This document shows positions 34,624-47,573 of a DNA stretch of 64,000 nt, piece by piece. The stretch is from Oidiodendron maius Zn (lineage: Eukaryota > Ascomycota > Leotiomycetes > Myxotrichaceae): positions 942,689 to 1,006,688 of the forward strand of contig KN832882.1 of assembly GCA_000827325.1 (NCBI GenBank), written 5' to 3'. Numbering within the stretch: the first letter of the stretch is position 1; each line of letters opens with the position of its first letter. Made by a program: the position numbers and the translations under genes. The notes under the pieces were generated by a model. The model worked only from the letters and a program-made list of their open reading frames with translations. It did not search any database and was not told where the DNA came from.

Positions 34624-36301
34624 TCATAAGACGTATCTAAAGTCTTCTTGATCTTCAACGTCGTCAGGTCCAACATTTGGATGTCTTTGGTCAAACTTTC
34701 TGTTATGCCAATTCAGAATCACGATCACGACAATAAGAGTCGCGATTGAGAGTGAAGCAAACCCAACTCCAGTGCCGAAGCCGGTGGGATATTTTGGCGC
34801 CTGGCGAGTTATAAAGACATTGCTTGCAACGAAGTTCGCACAGTTGCCAATTCCCAGCTGAACGGCGCTTGATATGGCCTGCTGCGGTCGGCCACGCAGA
34901 TTGCTGTTTAGCCAACCAATGAGGATTGGGAATTGCATAAATGACCCAAATGCAATGATATAGAGCGCAAAATATCGAACACCAGGAGGTTGCACTTGTT
35001 TGAACTGGATGATCCATCCAACAAGAGCGAAGATGGCTCCAGTTAGCACAAACGGCCAGCGAAGGGACAGTTTCCCGGACGCATAGGATGTCGACAACGT
35101 AACAACTATTCCGACCATCCATATGGGAATGCTCATGACCTGGGCCGTGGTCGCGGTCCAGTGGAGTTGAGCGAGAATGGTAGGTGTGAAAGACGAGATG
35201 GAAGCGGCACCCATATCGGCACAAAAATAGATGAGAGTGAAGACCCAGATTTTCCAGTCGGTCAGGGCCTTGGCCCAGTTGATACCTTCAAAGTTGATTC
35301 TTTCGTTGCCACGGTCGTGTTTCAATCGCGCCAGGAGGAGGGCTCTTTCATCCTCGGTGAGGAAAGTGGCTTCCTGAGGAAACCGGGGAATGATGAACCA
35401 CGCAGCAACGCCGAAAACGAAGGTAAAAAGGCCTTCTAATATGAAAATCCAACGCCAAGCCTCGTAGCCGGCCCTTCCATTCATATGTTCGATGGCGTAC
35501 GCGAGAAGCTGTGACAATTAGTAGGCAAACTCTAAAGCCAGATATTACAACATACTCCACTGAAAGCGCTACCTAAAAGAGCAAAGCAAATAAAATATGA
35601 GAATCGGATATAAAATTCACTTCGTTTATAGTATTGCCCTATGAGCAGAGCAGCGCCTGCCGAATTGATCAGTTAAAAGAGAATTTACGTAGTTGCGTAG
35701 ATATTTACCCGGTGGCAAAGCGGCCTCAAGGATGCCCATGATAAATCTGCAGGCAAGAAGACCACCGTAACTCCTCGTGAGGCCTTGGCACATTGACACG
35801 ATGCCTGTATTTGTCAGGTAGGTTTATCAGTCGTGGAATGTACCCGAACTCACCCAAAATTAACATTGCACCTGCAAGCCATTGATTGGGCTTGATCTTG
35901 TTCAAACTCATGAACAAATTACTCGGAACCTCAACTATCACGAACGGCAGGTAGAATATCCACAGACAGGTATTAAATCCATTTGATGGCATCGACAGGG
36001 ACTTTTCGAGTCCGAAGAGTCTGGCATTGGCAATGTTCGATCTGTCGAGGAAAGACACGAGATACAGGCATCCTAAGATAGGGATGAGACGTATGTCGCA
36101 CTTGATGAGAAGTCGTCGTGCGGCCTTCGGGTCCTCGTAGAAGTCCTCTCCATCCACTGAGCTGTGCAGTGCAGGGTTCTGCACGTATTCTGGATCAGAG
36201 ACGCTGGCATGGGATGCCTTCTCATCCATCACACTGGGTTCCTTGGCTTCCCCGGCCGCGTTTCCGCTCATGCGCGTGACAACGACAGTATCATCCGCCA
36301 T
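34624..36301 (-). CDS. MFS transporter, allantoate/nicotinate (Dal5/Tna1) type, 4 exons
   Basis: Plasma-membrane anion:cation symporter of small carboxylates or vitamins. Model complement(34624..35508, 35556..35656, 35709..35804, 35854..36301), 509 aa, introns of 47-52 nt. The N-terminus is a long hydrophilic stretch, then KCDIRLIPILGCLYLVSFLDRSNIANAR (given here in shortened form, residues ~73-100), the ACS-family loop 2/3 signature DRSNIANAR. Further helices: FYLPFVIVEVPSNL, GLLACRFIMGILEAALPPG, WRWIFILEGLFTFVFGV, and a central loop with FPQEATFLTEDERALLLARL. The C-terminal half continues to YALYIIAFGSF and LRGRPQQAISSAVQLGIGNCANFVASNVF, the typical late motif. It is the last gene of the cluster-like run and shares a 951-bp divergent promoter with the Pth11-like gene. 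Substrate unknown. Confidence 0.9.
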
Positions 36302-37252
36302 GATTGAGGCAAATGCCGACACGGATGGCCATCAAAAAAAATCAAACCTGGGCATTAAGAGTTATATACAGCGTGTTGGTTAGGAATGGAAGGTGCTCCA
36401 CTGTCATGGCTCAAAGCTGCTTCTCCTCCGAGCCCTGTACGCAAAAGTACCCTCCACCTCTTGGCGCCCCCGGCAGACGAGATACACCAGGTAGGCACTG
36501 CGCCATTGATGAAGGCTCATCAAAGGCAAATGCGAGTGTCTCAGGCAAATTGGCTCGTTGTACCGCCACGTGGAACAGGCCTTCTTCCCGCCGAGATTTG
36601 CGAGGCAAGAAATTCCAAATGTTCCGGATCGACATGCGAAACGAGCTTAGAAGGCTAGCAGATTGCTTTTGTACGAAAGGATGCACACGCGCACATGTTA
36701 GAGTTAAGCTTGGCATTGAGGGCTTTCCTCGTTCCCGACCTACCCTGAAGCCGTCGGCCGTTCCCAGCGCCCCAAAGTCGCGTCTTGCCGGGAGGAAGAG
36801 TCTGTGCCCCTCGTCGCATTTAATTAGCGGGCTTGTTGGTGCACACAGGAACAGGCAAGTGGATGGTTTGGGGAAAGATAAGTGGCCGTTTTTCCCTGCA
36901 ACTATCGTACAACCGTCGTACAACTCGTCTTGCTGATGTTCTGACTGGCTGGCACGTTCCACTTGAACAACCGGATGCGACCTTGTACGCTTGGCTTTCC
37001 CGTCCCAGCCAGATACGTAGCACGTAGCCCTCCACCACTCCTCCACAACCCAGGAAGGTTATGCGTCTAATTTGAAGATCGCCGTCGGTCTGTCCTACAT
37101 TCTCGCCGTGTCCACAGGTCGGGCATATATGGAACCTCTGCACCGGCGGCATGTTCTTGCTCTGATCTCTGCTCGGTCTCCTACGAGCTTCTACGTCCTA
37201 TGAAGACTCTTCGCGGCCTACTCACGATCTGGAGTCTACGGGCGTCGGCAAG
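36302..37252. other. Divergent promoter, GC-rich
   Basis: 951 bp between the MFS (-) and Pth11-like (+) starts. Long open frames on both strands overlap here, but neither shows recognisable protein features. I read them as chance in GC-rich DNA. Confidence 0.5.
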
Positions 37253-38655
37253 ATGCCGGAGTCCAGGGTTGCGCTGTTTCTCAGCGTGGATATCTGTATG
37301 ACGATGCTGACCTTGGGGTTGGTCGCTCTGAGAATCATATATCGATGGGCAAACAGGAGGCTTGTCATCTCAGACTACCTGATCTGTGCTGCAATGGTAA
37401 TTTCATCGCGCGTCAGGTGCAACCACTTCCATTCAGGCTGATCCTTCTCTAGACTGCTTCTCTTATACACATGACGCTGGACATCATTAGTAAGCCGTCC
37501 CGATTGCATCACCGGCATGTATGGCCCAGCAACTAAATATTCCACAGTCACTGTACATTTTGGATACGCACGACATCAAAAAGATCTTCCCCCTGATCTT
37601 CAGGGATCTTGGAAAACTAATTTGGTTTGTTTACGCTGGTCTTCTAGGCATCCTAAATTCTAATATTAGCAGATGTTCTGGCTTATTCAGATCTTCACTA
37701 AGTTTCCATTGATGCTTAGCAAGTTGTCTCTCTGCTGCGTCTATCGGGACCTTCTCAGATATGTGGACTTGCCAGCCGCGCGTATATCTCGCATTATCAA
37801 TTATACCCTCATTACCGTTCTCACCGGTTTCTTCACTGCCGCAACCTTCGTTGGCATCTTCTCTTGCCACCCTATTGACAAGAGCTGGTTCCCCGCAAAA
37901 CCTGGGCACTGCATCGATACACAAATAATGTTCAATTATGTCACCAGCTCGATCAACATCTCGACAAGCGTTCTTCTCATTTACATCCCTCTGCCGGTTC
38001 TGTATCTCGCAAAGAACAAGCGTATCGAGGTCAAACAGCTTTTTGCCCTTGTACTCCTGGGCCTGATGTACGTGTCTAGCAGCTTTGTATGGTGTATACC
38101 CCATCTAACTATTTAGTGACACGGTTATATCTGCCGTACGCTTGTACATGATCAGCGATCTTCGTGGTGTTAAGAGAGATTTTACTTGTATGTTTGCCCG
38201 CATCTGCTCCTGTCTGATGCATTCCAATCTTGCTATATCCTTAGGAGTAGTAACTAATTTCCTCAGGGCTTATCATCCCCACCCATCTTGTAATCGTTGT
38301 GGAATTCAATGTCACCATCATCGCGGCTTCCCTCGTTATTATGCGACCATGTTTCCAGGCGATCTTCAACCTACTCTTCCCGAACTCTCGTTACAACAGC
38401 AATAATGCCAAAAGCTTCAGCTTCCGTCCATCGCGGTACAAGTCAGGGTACATCATGAGCCCAAGTGAGGCAGCAAAACAAGCTGAGACAGATATACCGG
38501 GAATTACCAAGACTGTGGATATTGAGCTAGCCAGCAGAACTATGAGCACGGAGGAGATACTCAAAGGTCAGGAATACTCTGCATATCAGCTACAAATAAT
38601 CTCTCTCGGCACTCTCGCTGGCGACCACAAAAGTCTGCTCTGGTTCAAGTGCTAA
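37253..38655 (+). CDS. Pth11/SAT4-like fungal rhodopsin-fold membrane protein, 6 exons
   Basis: Seven-helix integral membrane protein of the large fungal rhodopsin-like (SAT4/Pth11) family; some members act as surface-sensing GPCR-like receptors. Model join(37253..37396, 37453..37489, 37548..37624, 37673..38067, 38117..38187, 38267..38655), 370 aa, with introns of 48-79 nt and a 37-nt second exon. Family marks: LRIIYRWANRRLVISDYL in helix 1-2, HFGYARHQKDL (extracellular loop), FWLIQIFTKFPLMLSKLS in helix 3, YTLITVLTGFFTAATFVGIFSCHPIDKSW-like helix 4 with the conserved Cys-His, VLLIYIPLPVLYLAKN, and the helix 7 VEFNVTIIAASLVIMRPCF. The cytosolic tail is ~90 residues. No CFEM domain. Some exon junctions are by family logic only. 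Substrate or ligand unknown. Confidence 0.82.
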
Positions 38656-39881
38656 CTATCGATCTAGAATCTAATGCCCAACGAACCGAGACCGATCGAC
38701 CGGAATGGCATGAAAGACATGAGGAGCAATGAAAATAGTTGGGTGTTTAAAATGCCCTCCCACTTAAGCTTGAGCATCATTTACTCTTCCCACGACATGG
38801 GACCAAGCACCATATCGCCTACAAGGTTATTATAGAATATCTAGACGGATAATCTAGACAGCAGATCTAGGCGGACGAACCACATCCTGTTCGGCCGCTT
38901 CCGCTCCTCCACTTATCCAAAGAACGGTATACAGCACATTGTGGGTTGATGCAGGCAGGAACGGGATAGAACGAGAGATGGACTCCGAGGCGGATGTGTC
39001 AAGATATCACACATTTTCGGATGCAGTCAAGTCTGCTTCGAGAAGCAGCTCTATACAGTTATCAACCATGTGGATCGATAAACATTCGTTGTAACGCAAC
39101 ATCCTTCAAGGAGAAGGAAGGGTTGTTTTACGAAGGTATGAAAAGGACGCCATCGAGCGAGAAAGAAGCCACCACAACGATTGGTTAGCTAGTCTAAGCT
39201 AAATAGATAAGAATAAGATACCCACACTTTCTATCCAGCATGGACAAGTTACTGTTTATATTTTAATCTTTTCTTCAATCCACCAATGGAGTCATGTTTG
39301 GTCGAGCTGCAGTTCACGTAACTGTGTATCCACATGGAGGAATCATTTCCAATCTACCAATTCCTGGGGGATAGTAGGGTGTTAAGGGCTTATATCCTAG
39401 GGTATCTTTCACGCTTTTGCTACTTGTAAGGTTTATACGCCTTTTCGTGATATATTGATCCCCGCAATTGACAGCTTAAATCAAGTGTGGGGTATCACGT
39501 GACATAATTCTGCGCCCTGCCAGCCACATCTCGCTGAGCATTCAAGCTCGTGGCTCTGGAAGCTGTGTCATTTCTATTTATCCAGGCCCTTGTCTGGATT
39601 CGACTAGCATTCCATATCGCTAAGTTCTTTGAGCCATCGCTTATTAAGAGGGAACTCAATACGCCTGCAGTTGACCGTCCGATTCACACTTCCTCAGATT
39701 GTGAAGGGGCAATGAGGGGTGCAGTTCGGACGAGATTGTAACACAGGAAGGATCGATACATACCACCTTTTAGCTTCTCCATTCCGACCATACGGCCGAG
39801 ATGTTTCTAGACGTGGAAAGCTGCGGAGCAGCCGAGAACCAATTCGTGCTGCTCCCCGTCCATGAAGCCTCGTCGTTCATA
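38656..39881. other. Intergenic
   Basis: GH31 promoter region and unassigned DNA, 1.2 kb. No gene or RNA seen. Confidence 0.5.
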
Positions 39882-42818
39882 ATGTCTTTCTTCACAGTCA
39901 TGTGGCGCTCATTTTGGTGTCTGTTCTTCACTCCTTTGGCAGTAGATCTACTCGCCGTGACTATAGAATGCCCTGGATATATTGCAAGTAATATACAGTC
40001 AACAGCGTCAAGCGTGACTGCCGACCTACACTTGGCGGGCCCGGCATGCAATATATACGGCGGTGACTTGAAGGACCTCCGTTTCAAAGCGGAATACCAG
40101 ACTGGTATGTCTCTGTATGTTGGTTTTGATTCCATGCTGATTGTTGACGCGTTTAAGACTCACGACTTCATGTTATGGTATACGACCGAGATGAGATCGT
40201 GTATCAAATCCCAGAATCTGTCATTCCCCGTCCTCAGGGTACGATATCATCGGATGATTCTTTATTGGCCGTACATATTGTGGAGAATCCTTTTTCTTTT
40301 TCGGTCACCCGGAAAGACAGCAAGGAAACAATCTTCGATACCCACGGATCTAACCTTATCTTTGAAGACCAATATCTGAGACTGCGGACCTCTCTTCCTC
40401 CCGAGCCGAAGCTATATGGTTTGGGCGAGCATACAGATCCCATGATGCTAAATACTACAAACTATTCAAGGACCCTATGGACTCGCGATTCTGACAAAGT
40501 GCCGCCCGGGCGTAATCTATATGGCGCTCATCCTGTCTATTTTGAAAATCGTCCGGCGAGCAATAGCGCCCACGGCGTAGTGCTATTGAACAGTAACGGG
40601 ATGGATGTCAAGATCAACTTAGACGATCAGGGCCAGTATCTTGAGTACAATACCATTGGTGGAATTGTGGATCTATATTTCCTTGCCGGACCCAGTCCTG
40701 TCGAAGTCGCTCAGCAATATAGTGAAGTTTCAGGAAAAGCAGCCATGGTGCCTTATTGGGCATTTGGATTCCACCAGTGCCGCTATGGTTACCGAGACGT
40801 CTATGAAATCGCAGAAGTTGTAGCGAATTACTCCGCTGCGAAGATTCCGGTGGAAGCTATGTGGACTGATATTGTAAGTTGTCCTCCTGTGAGAATTTGG
40901 GCAGTTCTCATCAATATAGGATTATATGGATCGATATAAAGTCTTCACCCTGAACCCCGTGAACTATCCATTACACAAAATGCGGGAGCTAGTTGATTAT
41001 TTGCATGAGCATCAACAGCACTATGTTCTCATGGTTGATCCAGGTCAGTTTCCTTTTAACGGATGTGCAGCGCATTACTAACCTGTATCGCAGCTGTTGC
41101 ATATCAGGTGAGCCATTGCAGGAATTTTTCCAATCACTCCCCTTAGCTAATCAATGTTTTCTAGGACTATGACACATATAATCGAGGAGCTGACGTTGAT
41201 GCATTCCTCAAACACAGTAATGGCTCTATTTATCAAGCCGTCGTGTGGCCTGGGCCGGCCGTTTTCCCTGACTGGTTTCACGAGTCCACCCAGGAGTTCT
41301 GGACCAACGAATTCCGCATATTTTTCAACGAATCTGACGGCGTTGATATTGATGCCCTCTGGATAGACATGAATGAACCTTCGAACTTCTGCATCTACCC
41401 TTGTGACGATCCAGCTGGCTTCACTAGAGACTCAGGCTGGATCAACCCTCCGCCTCCTCCTCCTCGCAAAGAGCGGCCCACCATTCCTGGTTTCCCACCT
41501 GATTTCCAGCCGACACCGCCTGCTTCTCCACAAAGGAGACAAGTCAGTGCATCAAAGGCAGGATTGCCTGGGAGAAACCTAATAAGTCCCAAATATCAGA
41601 TCAATAACTTCTATGGAGCACTAAGTTTACACACCGCAGACACAGATCTAATACATAGCAATGGGCTTGCTGAATATGATACTCACAACTTGTTTGTCAC
41701 CTTTAGGTTTAATTATAATGATGCTAACAACTAACAGATTCGGCTTAATGATGAGTGCGGCGAGCCGCAACGCAATGCTTGCCCGACGGCCAGACAAACG
41801 TCCACTGATCGTGACGAGAAGCACATTCATAGGCACAGGCACTAAAGTAGCGCACTGGCTAGGAGACGGTTTTGCGTCCTGGGAACAGTACCGCTCGACC
41901 ATACGGCACATGCTGCAATTCACCTCATTCTTCCAAGTCCCCATCGTCGGCGCCGATGTCTGCGGGTTCGAGGAGAAGACGTGGGAAACTCTGTGCGCGA
42001 GGTGGGTGAGACTGGGGGCATTTTATACTTTCTATCGCAACCACAATGATTTGGGCGAGGATTCACAAGAGTTCTATCTTTGGCCAGTGGTCGCAGAAGC
42101 TGCAAAAGCTGCAATTGATACCCGATACCGGCTGCTGGATTACATTTACACTGCTCTACACCGTCAATCGGTTGATGGCACTCCATTACTAGCGCCTATG
42201 TGGTAAGTTCCTGTCTATATTTTCCGGGATAAGCAAATACTTATCCTCAATAGGTTCCACTATCCCCAAGATATCAATACAGCTGCCAACCAGTTTCAAT
42301 TCTTTTACGGCCCGTCTCTTCTTGTCAGCCCGGTAACTGATGAAGAGTCGACAGAAGTAGAGATCTATCTCCCCGAAGATAAATATTACGACTTCTCCAC
42401 CCTTCAACCGGTAGAAGGAGCCGGGGGTTATTTGCATCTCACCGATATTCCTTTCACCGACATACCGGTGCACATACGCGGCGGGTCCATAATCCCTCTT
42501 CGTGTCAGCAGCGCAAATACCACAACGCAGCTCCGCAAGAAGGACTTCGAGCTGTGGATCGCACCAAACGCAAACGGTGTGGCGGAGGGAGACCTGTATC
42601 TTGACGACGGGGAGAGTCTGGTCCAGAAGGCTACGAGCGAGATACGTTTTCAGTACAATGAAGGCATTTTGAAGATGACCGGATCGTTTGCATATGATGT
42701 AGGAAACGTCAAGATTGCGAAGATCACCGTCCTGGGTAATGTGCCGGTCACTAAGAAGCTAAATATGCCTCTGACAAAAGAGCTTAACGTTAAGATAGAG
42801 AGTTTGCCCTCTTTATAG
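39882..42818 (+). CDS. Secreted GH31 alpha-glucosidase, 7 exons incl. 14-nt microexon
   Basis: Hydrolyses terminal alpha-linked glucose from maltose/starch fragments. Model join(39882..40104, 40158..40873, 40920..41043, 41094..41107, 41165..41691, 41738..42202, 42254..42818), 877 aa. Signal peptide from the chosen ATG ([16 protein letters not shown]...LLAV). Intron 1 was placed to give [15 protein letters not shown]. Then [17 protein letters not shown], the barrel start [15 protein letters not shown], and [12 protein letters not shown] across intron 2. Catalytic nucleophile in [13 protein letters not shown] (Asp about 427). A proline-rich loop ([13 protein letters not shown]) follows, typical of Aspergillus-type enzymes. 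RSTFIGTG...HWLGD contains the acid/base region, and [11 protein letters not shown] lies near the C-terminus. Exon 4 encodes only parts of AVAYQ and is required for frame. Length fits the family. Confidence 0.92.
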
Positions 42819-43258
42819 GTGTGTGGGAGATGTAGATGTGTACTTGCACCGCACTAGTACTAAACTATGAATAGAAGCCGCGAATTGATTAACCTGTTCT
42901 ATACCGTTCCCAATGTCTCTCTCAGAATCAGGCGCACACTAAAGTAGGGCAATGCGAAAATTAATTATACCTTTGATATCTTTTCAAGAAACAGGATGAC
43001 TATAGGTCTGGGTTGCTTGGCACTCCCAGTCTCGCAATTAATCCACGAGACAACGCAATCAATCCTCGCCATCACGAGATCAGAGCTATCGCAAACAGAT
43101 TAGGGAACCCGAAGATATGCTGCACATCCTTGGCCCACAGCTGCAATCTATCAGATAACGGTATCATGTATTCCCACCGTTGATATAAACTTCAACCCAT
43201 TTGTGCCAATATCCTCCCCGCGCTTTGCGTTGAGATAAAAACCATTAAAACTTCCACG
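42819..43258. other. Intergenic
   Basis: 440 bp between GH31 and the next MFS gene, both +. No gene seen. Confidence 0.5.
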
Positions 43259-45621
43259 ATGTCTCATTCAGAAAATATTGGACACTCCACCCTCCCAGAC
43301 AATGAAAAGCCCACTTTCACAAGCCATTCCACAGAATCTTACCCCCAAGAACCAGCAGCAACAGAAAAACACATCCACTTCGTTCCCCGCAGCGAAGTCC
43401 CCTTTGACTCTTCACAAGATGAGATCACAGGATATGACCCCTCACTTATGCGCGCTCGCGCATTGCTGAGCAGCGAAGAGGAGAAAAGAGTTATTAGAAA
43501 GATAGATTGGAGACTTATCCCACTATTATCGGTGATGTATATGGTTAAAAGCATTGATTTTACCAATGTATGTTTTGCATCTTTTGCCTGACGTTGCGGG
43601 GCTGATATAGGACTTTCAAAATAGGTAAATAATGCACGAATTATGGATCTGGGAACGCCGAGGAATATCATGTCGGAGTTGCATATGACTGCGAATCAGT
43701 ATAATTTGGTTACTACTATGTATTACGTATGTTCAGGCCACTGCATTACCCTTCTCAAGTCTTTTCATCTCACCTATTTCGAGATCACTTCGAGGTTCTG
43801 CTCAACATCCTTCCCTATTCTTGAATTCCTTCCTCGTCTAGCACTACTAATACTATCAAGATACCGTACATAGTCGCAGAAGCCCCTTCAAATCTCCTAG
43901 TCAAACGTGTCCGACCCTCAGTCTGGCAAGCGAGGATTCTCGTATGACCCCTTTTTCACTTCCCTCCCTAGCTCCAGCTTCAAAACTCTCGCTCAAACTT
44001 TCACTGCTTCCAAATATAACATGATTTCCAGATATCATGGGGAATTACTCTTTGTGCCCACGCCGCTGTGACCAATCGCCAAGGCCTCTACGTTGTGCGC
44101 TTCTTCCTCGGTCTCTTCGAGGCAGGTCTCTGGCCTGGGATCCTGCTGCAGCTGTGCTACTGGTATCGGCCTGATGAGATGGCACTCAGGATCGTGCTTG
44201 TGACTGTCCTGGGGAATTTCAGCGCTGTGATCAGTGGCGTTCTAGCATTTGCGTTTGACGGTGTCGATGCGAGAGGTTTGAGCGGATGGAAGTGGTGAGT
44301 TGCAAATATTCATTTTCTCTATCTTATAATATCTCCCGACCAATTTAAATCCTCTTTCAAATTGAGCGGAAGTGAGAGAATTTATCATACTAACTATAAT
44401 CCAAAGGCTTATCCTAACGGAAGGCCTCTTCACAATTCTCCTGGGGATATACACATTCTTCTTCCTACCAGACTGTCCGTCCCGTTAACCCCTATTCAAG
44501 CCTCCCCTTCTTAACCCATCTGCAGTCCCCTCCACAGCAGCATTCCTCACTACCACCGAAAAGTCCTTCATCCAAGCACGCCTCCCTTTAAACTCCCCGC
44601 GAGCAAGCGAAGCGCACTTCTCTTTCCGCGAGCTGGTCACCACGCTTAAAGACACCCGTATCTGGCTCTTCCTCTTCTGCTGGGCGTTCTACACCATCGG
44701 AACCACGGGACTGCAATTCTATCAGCCGACCGTGATAGCCAATCTAGGATTCTCGTGAGTCCTGTCCCGTCCCCATTCCCTCTTCCTCCTCTTCACCGGG
44801 CAAGGTGGCCATTTCTGTAGCCTTCATATTGATAGAATCAGAACAATATCTAAATCCCAACTCCTCAACATCCCCCCCGCGATCTTCTCCGTCATACTCA
44901 CGCTGGGTTTCGGCGTACTTTCCGCGACTGGACAGGTCCCACAGCCCGCGATCCCTCTATTCTTTATGCTCGTAATCCTCGCATGTTATGCTGTGCTATA
45001 TACCTTCCCCAGCACGGGAGCCGTGTATGCGGCAACAGTGATTGCAGGGGGGTTTTCCACTGCTTGGTATGTGTGATAATTTCTTTACATTATCTTGTCC
45101 TGTCTCTAGATTTAGTAAGATTAGAATAGAGAGGAGTAAATCAAACTCAGCAGAGAGTTTTCTCCTTGATTGTATTGGGCAAGCGAGCAAAGATAAACGA
45201 ATACACCACCTTTGCGGCAGGGAAAACTTTTATATTCTAATATACCTATCCACGAGCTAACCCAATGCTCTTCCCAAGGTACACAATGATGTGGCCGTGG
45301 CGCGTGCAGACCACTTCCGGCGCCACTGGTTCCGCGTTTGCTATTGCCTTCGCCAACAGTTATGGACAGATCGGGGGCGCGGTAGGAGCGCAACTGTTCA
45401 ACTCGCGCTATGCTCCTCACTACGCCACCTCATTTGGGATAGCGATGGGCTTCGTGGGCGCAGCGATCATAATGAATCTCGTAACGTGGGCGGCAACGTG
45501 GAGGGTAGATGTGGATACGCGGAGGCTTAAGAGGGTGCGGGTGACGGCGGCGAAGAGGGAGGAGGCGGTTCTGGATGACGTGGTTATTCGTGGTGGTAGT
45601 TGGTGGAGGGTGGTAAGGTGA
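43259..45621 (+). CDS. MFS transporter, Dal5-like (ACS family), 8 exons
   Basis: Plasma-membrane transporter for a small organic anion. Model join(43259..43567, 43625..43726, 43861..43941, 44032..44294, 44407..44483, 44526..44754, 44842..45066, 45279..45621), 542 aa. All junctions keep frame; introns range from 42 to 212 nt, unusually variable for this region. Family marks: KIDWRLIPLLSVMYMVKSIDFTN then NNARIMDLG, IPYIVAEAPSNLLVKR, LYVVRFFLGLFEAGLWPGI, a central TTTEKSFIQARLP loop, and late MMWPWRVQTTSGATGSAFAIAFANS. The fifth intron (42 nt, donor GTTAAC) is the weakest call. It lies beside the GH31 gene and convergent with TAP42, 150 bp apart. A different subclass from the transporter at 34.6-36.3 kb; substrate unknown. 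Confidence 0.85.
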
Positions 45622-45773
45622 AGGTGTTAGGAGAATGGTGTGGAAGGTGCTCCCAAAGACCTCATCTTGCTGCGGTGACAAGCTTAAAAGCGATGGCATC
45701 TGCACACTCTTCAAGAACGTTTCGTGGAGGAGTATACGACCTCCCGTTACATAAATCCCTTTACTATCATATC

Positions 45774-47202
45774 TCATCCTCTATTAAGGGTATTCCCCGA
45801 GCCTCTGAAGTCCAAGTTAGCAACCATTCACATTCTTATTCCCGAATCCCCCTTTATCATTTCTACCACACAAACAAACCCAAATACAAACGGCACTTCA
45901 GAATGCGCAAAGGAATAGTAGACCATACCTTGGATTACTCTCCACATACTCATCCCACTCCCTCTTCTTCATCGTCTCTTCATCCGCCTTCTCATAATCA
46001 TCCTCATCCACCTCCGGCGCCCTCCCACTCTCCTCTCCACCTCCCTCAATAATCCCGCCCCTCGCGCGCTCCTCTTCCAGATACTCATCAATGGTCATAG
46101 TAGGTAAATTATGCCCCGGCTTGAAGACGCCATTCTTGAGCGTCTGCCGCGTATCGAGTAATGTGAATGGACGTAGAGGTTTGCCTGATGATGAGAGTAT
46201 AGGCCCAGAATTTGAAGAGAGGAGAGATGGTGCGTCGAGACGATCGGAGTATTCAGACTTCGACAGTCCTGCGCGCTCGCGGTAGTCTCGCTCAAGGGAT
46301 TGTGGTGTGGGTGCGCCGGGCGACGGAGCCATGTCCAGAATATCTAGTTCACGGTTCAAAGACTCCAGGGACTGGAAGGTGGTGTGCGTGCATAATGCGA
46401 TGTTGGCAAGGTGTACTTGGCGAACCACGTCCTCATCGTTCTCTGCGTATGCCGGGTTTTGTGAGAGGAACTGTTTCTTGGATATTAGCACCAACTATCG
46501 ATTGACAATTTCCCAGAATCCAAAACTCTGAACTTTCTCGACGAAATGGGAGTTCATGCAACCCCTCCAAAACCCCAATCACAACACCAATTAAATTATG
46601 CACATACCTCAACTCTGCCTTTCAACTCTCTCTCTCTCTTAAACCTCTTAATCTTCTCTTCCCGTCTCCTCCCAGGATCCCCTCCCACACCACCCATCAC
46701 CGAGAAACCCCTCGAATCCCCAATGTATCCCTCATACATCTTCTGATCCTGCGCATCCAGCATGCGATAACTATCCAATATATTCAAGAATCTCTCGTAT
46801 GCCTCTCGGGCGCGCCGGAGAAGATCTTTGCGTTCTGCGGGAGAAGAGGTGGAGAGTCGCTGTGTGAGCTCTGCGATGTGGAAGGGAATGGGGATGAATC
46901 TATATTTGCAATATTATAGCGTTAGAGGAGCTTCTTGGGAAGGGAGATTGCCGTGTGGGAGAGGAGAAATGGGCGGGATAAATTGCGTACTGTAAATCCC
47001 CAGAAGCAATATCCTCCACCGTCTCATTCGGGCTGAACAGCGCAAGGCGATCCACGAGGCGCATACAGCTCTCGTAGGAGTCGATCGCGGTGGCGAGGCT
47101 GGACTGGTATGTTGCGGAAGAGCTGGAGAGGGTGGAGGACTCGATGGCTTTGCGCTGCTGCTCTGCAGAGCGGAAGAGGGATTTGATGTTCTGGTCAGCC
47201 AT
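45774..47202 (-). CDS. TAP42: TAP42 / alpha4-like PP2A-associated regulatory protein, 4 exons
   Basis: Binds PP2A-type phosphatase catalytic subunits in TOR signalling (family knowledge). Model complement(45774..45804, 45929..46470, 46608..46899, 46991..47202), 358 aa. N-terminal helical region begins MADQNIKSLFRSAEQQRKAI; DLQFIPIPFHIAELTQRL spans intron 1, the alpha4 core motif; RKDLLRRAREAYERFLNILD follows. A basic helix, KIKRFKRERELKGRVE, ends exon 2. The C-terminus has TMTIDEYLEEERARG and KREWDEYVESNPR. A 31-nt last exon supplies GSGNTLNRG and the stop, the conserved tail, which fixes the last intron. Conserved housekeeping gene; all hallmark segments present. Confidence 0.93.
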
Positions 47203-47573
47203 TTTGGGGTGATTCTCTGAGAAGGTGGGAATATTGCGTTGGTGGAAGAGGGGAGGTTGAGGGACGTGGGGTAAGTATCTTTATTTACTGGATGGGGAAA
47301 GAAGCTCTCGCTTCACCTCTTTTTTAAAGATTGAGCTTATAAAGCACGAGATACCTGATATTTTGGATTCAGTTAGGTATGATATCATACGGGGTATAGT
47401 TACGCTGTCCTCTTGTTTTATGTATCCATGCAGCGAAGAGATATGGCCCAAAGACCCGGTTCCATCCTGGTGGTCTTTCTATAGATGGATTCCTCCTTCA
47501 CTCTGCATCCGCCCTGCCCATTTCCATTGTATATCTTACAATATCATACACTGCACTATAAAAAGTCTCCTCT
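47203..47573. other. Intergenic
   Basis: TAP42 promoter and the RRG9 3' flank, 371 bp. No gene seen. Confidence 0.5.

Noticed and set aside
36304-37046. Two long overlapping open frames on opposite strands
   Set aside because: They lie in a divergent, GC-rich promoter and show no domain, signal or family-like composition.
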